The notes below the pieces were generated by a model. That model ran no database searches, was not told the DNA's origin, and worked only from the letters and a program-made list of their open reading frames with translations. Shown here in pieces: positions 59,361 to 64,000 of a stretch of 64,000 nucleotides of DNA. Within the stretch, counting starts at the first letter, position 1. The number at the start of each line of letters is the position of its first letter. This DNA comes from Haberlea rhodopensis (Eukaryota; Streptophyta; Magnoliopsida; Lamiales; Gesneriaceae). The position numbers and the translations under genes were made by a program. The stretch is from the NCBI GenBank assembly GCA_907163345.1, contig CAJQUN010001260.1, positions 1 to 64,000 on the forward strand. The letters run 5' to 3'.

Positions 59361-60342
59361 CTCGCAGAATATTGTTTTTTTTCAAAATTTTGGAAAATGT
59401 CGGGATTTTGGAAACTGGGTTTAATTAACCGATTTCCGGGGCAATGTCTACATTCCAATGTGAATGCTATACTTTTAAAATGTATTTGTTGGAGCCAAGG
59501 TTTAATAAAACGGAATTCTCGGTTGAGTTTTTGGCTATCTTTTAAACTTATAAAATGGAATATTTTGGGTATTATGCATGCTTAGCCGGGGGGATTTTAT
59601 TTTGGTAATCGTCATGGGTGGACGATAGGTTTGGAAGTTGTGAACGTTCTTGGGCACGTGATTGCATGCATATGTTTAATTGAGAGTTATTTGCATGTTA
59701 GCACTTAACTCATCGGGTCGTGGGACTCACGCAAGGTTCGAACTACGGAATTATAAGGTACGTATGACATACGAGCATAGCCCTTTATTATAATTGCAAT
59801 TGTTGAGTGCATGGTACACTATATTGCAATAAATGTATATTGAATTGCATGGTTTATGGTAATCACTATAAATGGAAATATGTCCATTGGGAATCATATA
59901 GTGCCGCTTTTAAGCGAGCAATGATTGGATGTTGTCGCCTTTGAGCGAACATCGGTTATGACGCCACTGCTGTCGAGCATGTGTGATAATAAAATGCCGC
60001 TATTGTAGAGCGAGCGTTATAATGGAACCATGTAACCATAAGTGAGATAATGGAATATTTGTAATCATTGTTAATGATTTGATATTATTGATCATGATGT
60101 CGGTACGTGGCATACGGATTTGTTAATCAACGTAAAGATTAACTGGCTATTGGGAATTTGATGGTTTTGGTTGTTTTGAGAACATGGACAGTACAGGGAA
60201 TCCCGGATGAGGATGATACCATCCAGGGAGCATCTTTTATATTTCATAGCATTTACATTTTGTAAATTATGAATTGTATTATTATGATTATCGGTTTGGT
60301 GGTATTTGTATGCTCACCCCGTGTGGGGTCTGTCTCTGTTGG

Positions 60343-62799
60343 TGTGATGACCAGGGATTATAGATGTTAATCCCGTAGTATTAAAAATCCCTAAAGTTGT
60401 TTTACGTGGCGATTTGGAGTTTAATCGCGATGTTGGGCCTTCTGGGCTCGTTTATTTGGGTAGTTGGGATCGTTGAATCCCGAGGTTGAGATTATATTCA
60501 CATTACGGTGTAAAACCTATGAGTTGGGTTTTTGATGTGTCTCGGAATCTCGGGTGCTTGTGTGAGTAACGGTAGGGGGTTTTGGTGTTAGAGAGAGAAT
60601 TTTTGAAAACAGATGATTTTTAATGAATCACGATGTATTTGTGGGGCTATTAGTTTTTCGGGGTATTTTGTTATAAATACCATTTGAACCCGAGATTTAA
60701 TTAAAAATCTCATTTCAGCCCTCCAAACCCGCCCCTTTCTCTCTCCCCGCCGAACCCGTCTGCCCAGCCCCCATCCGCGCGCAAAAACGCTTCGCCTGCC
60801 GCCGTCCCGCCGCCGTTCGGCGCGTGCGACCCGCCGCCGGCTTCGTCTCGTCGAGGCGCAGCTATCCCCTCCGGCAATTCGAAGTTTCGTCGCGTTTTGA
60901 AGTCGGATTTTGCAGATGAGCGCCAATCCCCAAATTCTAGGGTTCTTCGATTTCGGTCGATTTTACTTCCGATTTTTGATTGGGTAACGTTCTTTACCTC
61001 TTTTTCGTCCCTCTCATGTAATTCCCTGCTAAATTTGGAGGTATTGTGTTCGAATGTAAGGATTGTGTTCGAATTTGTGGAGTTTGGTTCGAATTTCATG
61101 ATATTTGAGGGGTTTATGTTCGATTTTGGGGGTTTTTGGCATGAGGATGATGATTCTTGTTGTTATTCGATTTATTCATGTTTAAATGAATTATGATGCT
61201 TGGTTGGGTTCGAATTGTGATGCTAGGGTTCGAATTATTGAAGGTGTTCTTGAGCAATTTTTCGATATGTCGCATTCATTTTCCCTCCCTGCATATACCC
61301 TGCCCCGGGTCTTTTAGATGTTTAATTGTCGTGTGTCGACAATATTTTGAGGGTTATGGATGTGCTTGAGCATGGGTTACATGTTCGTAAATAATTGTGA
61401 ATTATTTATCGTGTTAGCACATCATTCCTCGGGGCATGGAACTCGAGCAAGGTTTGGCTCGGACTTCGAGGATTTAAGGTACGTTTAGCGTACGAGCATA
61501 GCTTAAATGATGTTTTATAAGTATGATGTTTAAAATACATGAAATGTTTTACTATGATGACACCGGGACTTGTTTACGTTATTTTGATTCACATGGTGAA
61601 ATGCTTGGTGCCGCTATGAAGCGAGCAAATGATGGGTGTGGTCGCTACGGAGCGAACACCAGTAGTATGACGCTACTTTGAAGTAAGAAATGAAAATGTG
61701 GTATTGATTAGATATCTAGGATATCTGTATTTTTATTCCCTATTGGTAATGAATAGGAACAGAGACATAGTTAATCAGAGAAGTGATTAACTAGTATCGG
61801 AAGTTAAGGAAATCTCAATATGATATCTAGAATTATGATAATTGCTAGATAAAGAAAGATGTTACGAAATGTGGTTAATTCGAAACTGGTTAGGGTTAAC
61901 CAATATGATGATTAACTGCATATTCAGGATTTGATGATTTATCTGTTTTGAGAACAGGGTTATTACAGGAGTACGCTAGGATGAGGATGATACCATCCAG
62001 GAAGTGTCACATATGTTCCACAATATTTACATTTTCGTAAATTATGTATTATGTCATTATGATTATGAAATTGTGGAATTGGTATGCTCACCCCGTTGGG
62101 GGCTGTCTCTGTTGGGGGCAGGTGAACAGGTACATCGATGGCTTTGGAGATGAGCTCGAGCTGTTGATTGGATGTACTCTCAGGATCGTGGTACCAGGGC
62201 TTGATGGAGCACGGTATCGTATAGAGTACCTACATATATATATACCCATGATGGTTATACACATATTTATGATGCTCGCATGTGAGCACGATTATACTTG
62301 TTTATGGGTTGTATATAAAGGCATGAGCCTTTCTCTCTTTCATTCTATGTTGCATGCAATTAGAGGTAGAATTGCTAAAGGTTATGAGAGTCATTGGTGC
62401 ATTGTGGGTGTTGAAACCCACTTTTGTTGCCATATGTGTGGTGTCTTCCCTGGCTGGGAATTTACTTGATATTGCTGCATTCTGATGAGTATTATGTTTT
62501 CCCTGGCCGGGAATTATGTTATGTGTTGTACTTTTATTTCGGGATAGCTCTATTTATGGGGAGACTCTGCCCAAATTTTTATAAAAGTACACAATGTAAA
62601 AAGTGATGTAATGGGCGAACTCTATGAGTCTCTTGTTGTTAGGATGATGAACTTATAACATTGTATGTTAAAGAAAACTTTGTAATTGCCATTCAATGGT
62701 AAAGTATCATCTGAGTTTCCCGAATGATTTTATGGAAAGCATGTGCCACACATAATGATTAATACACTAATCAAGGGTTAAGTATATGGGGTCCTTACA
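60343..62799 (+). mobile_element. 5' LTR (2,457 bp) of a further element inserted in the LARD 3' LTR
   Basis: Starts TGTGATGACCAGGGATT, ends GGGGTCCTTACA, then the primer site TGGTATCAGAGC at 62804-62815. Preceding bases GTTGG (60338-60342) are the candidate target duplication; the right side is outside the window. TATAAATA lies at 60672. It shares AAGGTACGTTTAGCGTACGA (61476), CGCT/AGCG hairpins (61610-61670), GAGGATGATACCATCCAGG (61982) and CTGTCTCTGTTGGGGGCAGG (62103) with the LARD LTR. Its leader 60710-60880 is GC-rich, unlike the rest. In place of CGATCGATCG it has repeated GTTCGAAT. Confidence 0.85.
60710..60880 (+). other. GC-rich leader of the third LTR
   Basis: CCGCC- and CGCGCG-rich stretch just after the TATA box, very different from the CT-rich leaders of the related LTRs. 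A minus-strand 112-codon frame across it is Arg-rich and is taken as a composition effect. It could have been acquired from a host gene leader. Confidence 0.5.
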
Positions 62800-64000
62800 T
62801 TAGTGGTATCAGAGCAGTGGTTGCTCATTGGGGCTGTTGAGGGCCTAGGAAGTTATTGATAGCACATATTTATGCATGATGGCATTAATGTTATACGACA
62901 TGACTAATTGTTTATGTGCTTTTATGATATGAAAAGTGGTATTGCTAACCATTGTGGTTGCAGGAATCGTGTGGAACACGATATGATGGCATTAATAGTG
63001 ATGTCTAACACTCTATATGCTACGTGCCAAGGAATCTGATTTTGGAAGAAAATCAGGGAAAAGAAAGATATGACGTATTGTCTGAGGACAGACTGGGTAG
63101 ACAACCGACAGTGGAATACTTCGGTATGGTCTCAATTATTATTGAATATACTAATGCGTTTGTTCATGTAATGTTCGAGCAAGGAAGGTACGTAAGAGAC
63201 GTACGAGCATCGGACGGTAAACCATACCCTTACATTTATGATGTTTATGATGATGATTATGATAAGTAAGTTAAGATGATGATGTTTATGATGAGTAAAG
63301 ATGATATGATGTTTATGATGATGATTATGATAAGTAAGTTAAGATGATGATGTTTATGATGAGTAAAGATGATATGATGTTTATGATGATGATTATGATA
63401 AGTAAGTTAAGATGATGATGTTTATGATAAGTAAAGATGATATGATGTTAATGATGATGATTATGATAAGTAAGTTAAGATGATGATGTTTATGATAAGT
63501 AAAGATGATATGATGTTTATGATGATGATTATGATAAGTAAGTTAAGATGATGATGTTTATGATGAGTAAAGATGATATGATGTTTATGATGATGATTAT
63601 GATAAGTAAGTTAAGATGATGATGTTTATGATAAGTAAAGATGATATGATGTTTATGATGATGATTATGATAAGTAAGTTAAGATGATGATGTTTATGAT
63701 AAGTAAAGATGATATGATGTTTATGATGATGATTATGATAAGTAAGTTAAGATGATGATGTTTATGATGAGTAAAGATGATATGATGTTTATGATGATGA
63801 TTATGATAAGTAAGTTAAGATGATGATGTTTATGATAAGTAAAGATGATATGATGTTTATGATGATGTTTATGATAAGTAAAGATGATATGATGTTTATG
63901 ATGATGATTATGATAAGTAAGTTATGATGATGATGTTTATGATAAGTAAAGATGATATGATGTTTATGATGATGATTATGATAAGTAAGTTATGATGATG
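62800..64000 (+). mobile_element. Start of the interior of the third element
   Basis: Follows the primer site. No gag start is recognisable before 63240. At 63185-63210 the LTR-type motif AAGGTACGTAAGAGACGTAC recurs inside the interior, suggesting a captured LTR piece. It then passes into the 68-bp array. Confidence 0.6.
63240..64000. repeat. 68-bp tandem array running off the window
   Basis: The unit includes ATGATAAGTAAGTTAAGATG, ATGATGTTTATGATGAGTAA and AGATGATATGATGTTTATG. GATAAGTAAG recurs at 63261, 63329 and 63397 (period 68). About eleven copies, with little divergence and one shortened copy near 63850. Confidence 0.95.

Larger units (their letters stand above)
49620..60342 (+). mobile_element. 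Large non-coding LTR retrotransposon (LARD-type), main element
   Basis: 5' LTR 49620-54198 (TGTGATGCCCGGGG...TCCTTACA, containing a nested solo LTR); primer site GGTATCAGAGCC at 54204; interior to 58408; polypurine tract AGTGGGGGATAAT at 58409-58421; 3' LTR from 58422, cut at 60342 by another insertion. The two LTRs match closely over long runs (for example 52081-52140 and 58576-58635 are identical). The 5' LTR would be about 2,275 bp without the insert. The 4.2 kb interior has no gag or pol frame, only tandem arrays and non-coding sequence, so it is read as a large retrotransposon derivative that uses enzymes of a relative, probably gypsy. Confidence 0.85.

Noticed and set aside
59006..59458. 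150-codon minus-strand frame with repeated SRSIA
   Set aside because: Generated by the palindrome cluster within an LTR; no conserved domain.
60588..61099. Two Arg-rich minus-strand frames of 112 and 129 codons
   Set aside because: They lie in the GC-rich LTR leader and reflect base composition.

Overview
The window looks like nuclear DNA from a eudicot plant. It is AT-rich and gene-poor, its protein genes are split by GT-AG introns, and most of the rest is LTR retrotransposon sequence in nested layers. The recognisable host genes are plant types: a KIN-10C kinesin, a kinesin-14 motor relict, an AP-2 sigma relict and a MYB fragment. The species cannot be named from this sequence.

Layout. 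1-5535 (minus): relict of a plant Ulp1/C48-type cysteine protease gene with frame breaks; one intron is filled by a 2.2 kb array of a 20-bp minisatellite. 5.5-12.7 kb: mostly non-coding, with a MYB DNA-binding fragment, a 546-bp CCGGTTCCGG-rich element that contains a tRNA-like segment, and a 143-bp foldback palindrome. 12.9-24.6 kb (plus): the one gene that reads through intact, KIN-10C, 12 exons and 599 codons. Its second intron is 8.2 kb and holds gypsy-type LTR copies, a 1.45 kb TRIM-like element and an RTE-type LINE fragment. 25.4-28.8 kb (plus): intron-bearing relicts of a kinesin-14 motor domain and of the 3' end of AP-2 sigma. 29-31 kb: LTR-like pieces and a 150-bp MITE with a perfect 9-bp target duplication. 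32.5-34.8 kb: four exons of an unrecognised gene that join in frame. 34.8-37.6 kb: AT-rich sequence with nothing recognised.

37.6-64 kb is a retrotransposon nest. On the minus strand a chromovirus (integrase C-terminus, chromodomain, polypurine tract, LTR) has its LTR split by an Athila-like gag-protease relict. The protease of that relict is itself split by two solo LTRs of different families. A second gag-protease copy lies next to it. On the plus strand a large non-coding element (LARD) runs from 49,620; it has a primer binding site, a polypurine tract, two 2.3-kb-class LTRs and no gag or pol. Its 5' LTR contains a 2,299-bp solo LTR with a perfect TTTTG duplication, and its 3' LTR is cut by another element whose interior starts with a 68-bp tandem array running off the window.

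The most unusual signal is shared architecture in the LTRs. Several families carry clusters of CGATCGATCG palindromes, a conserved AAGGTACGT-N-ACGTACG hairpin and runs of CGCT/AGCG mini-hairpins. The number of palindromes differs between the two LTRs of a single element, so the cluster has changed since insertion.
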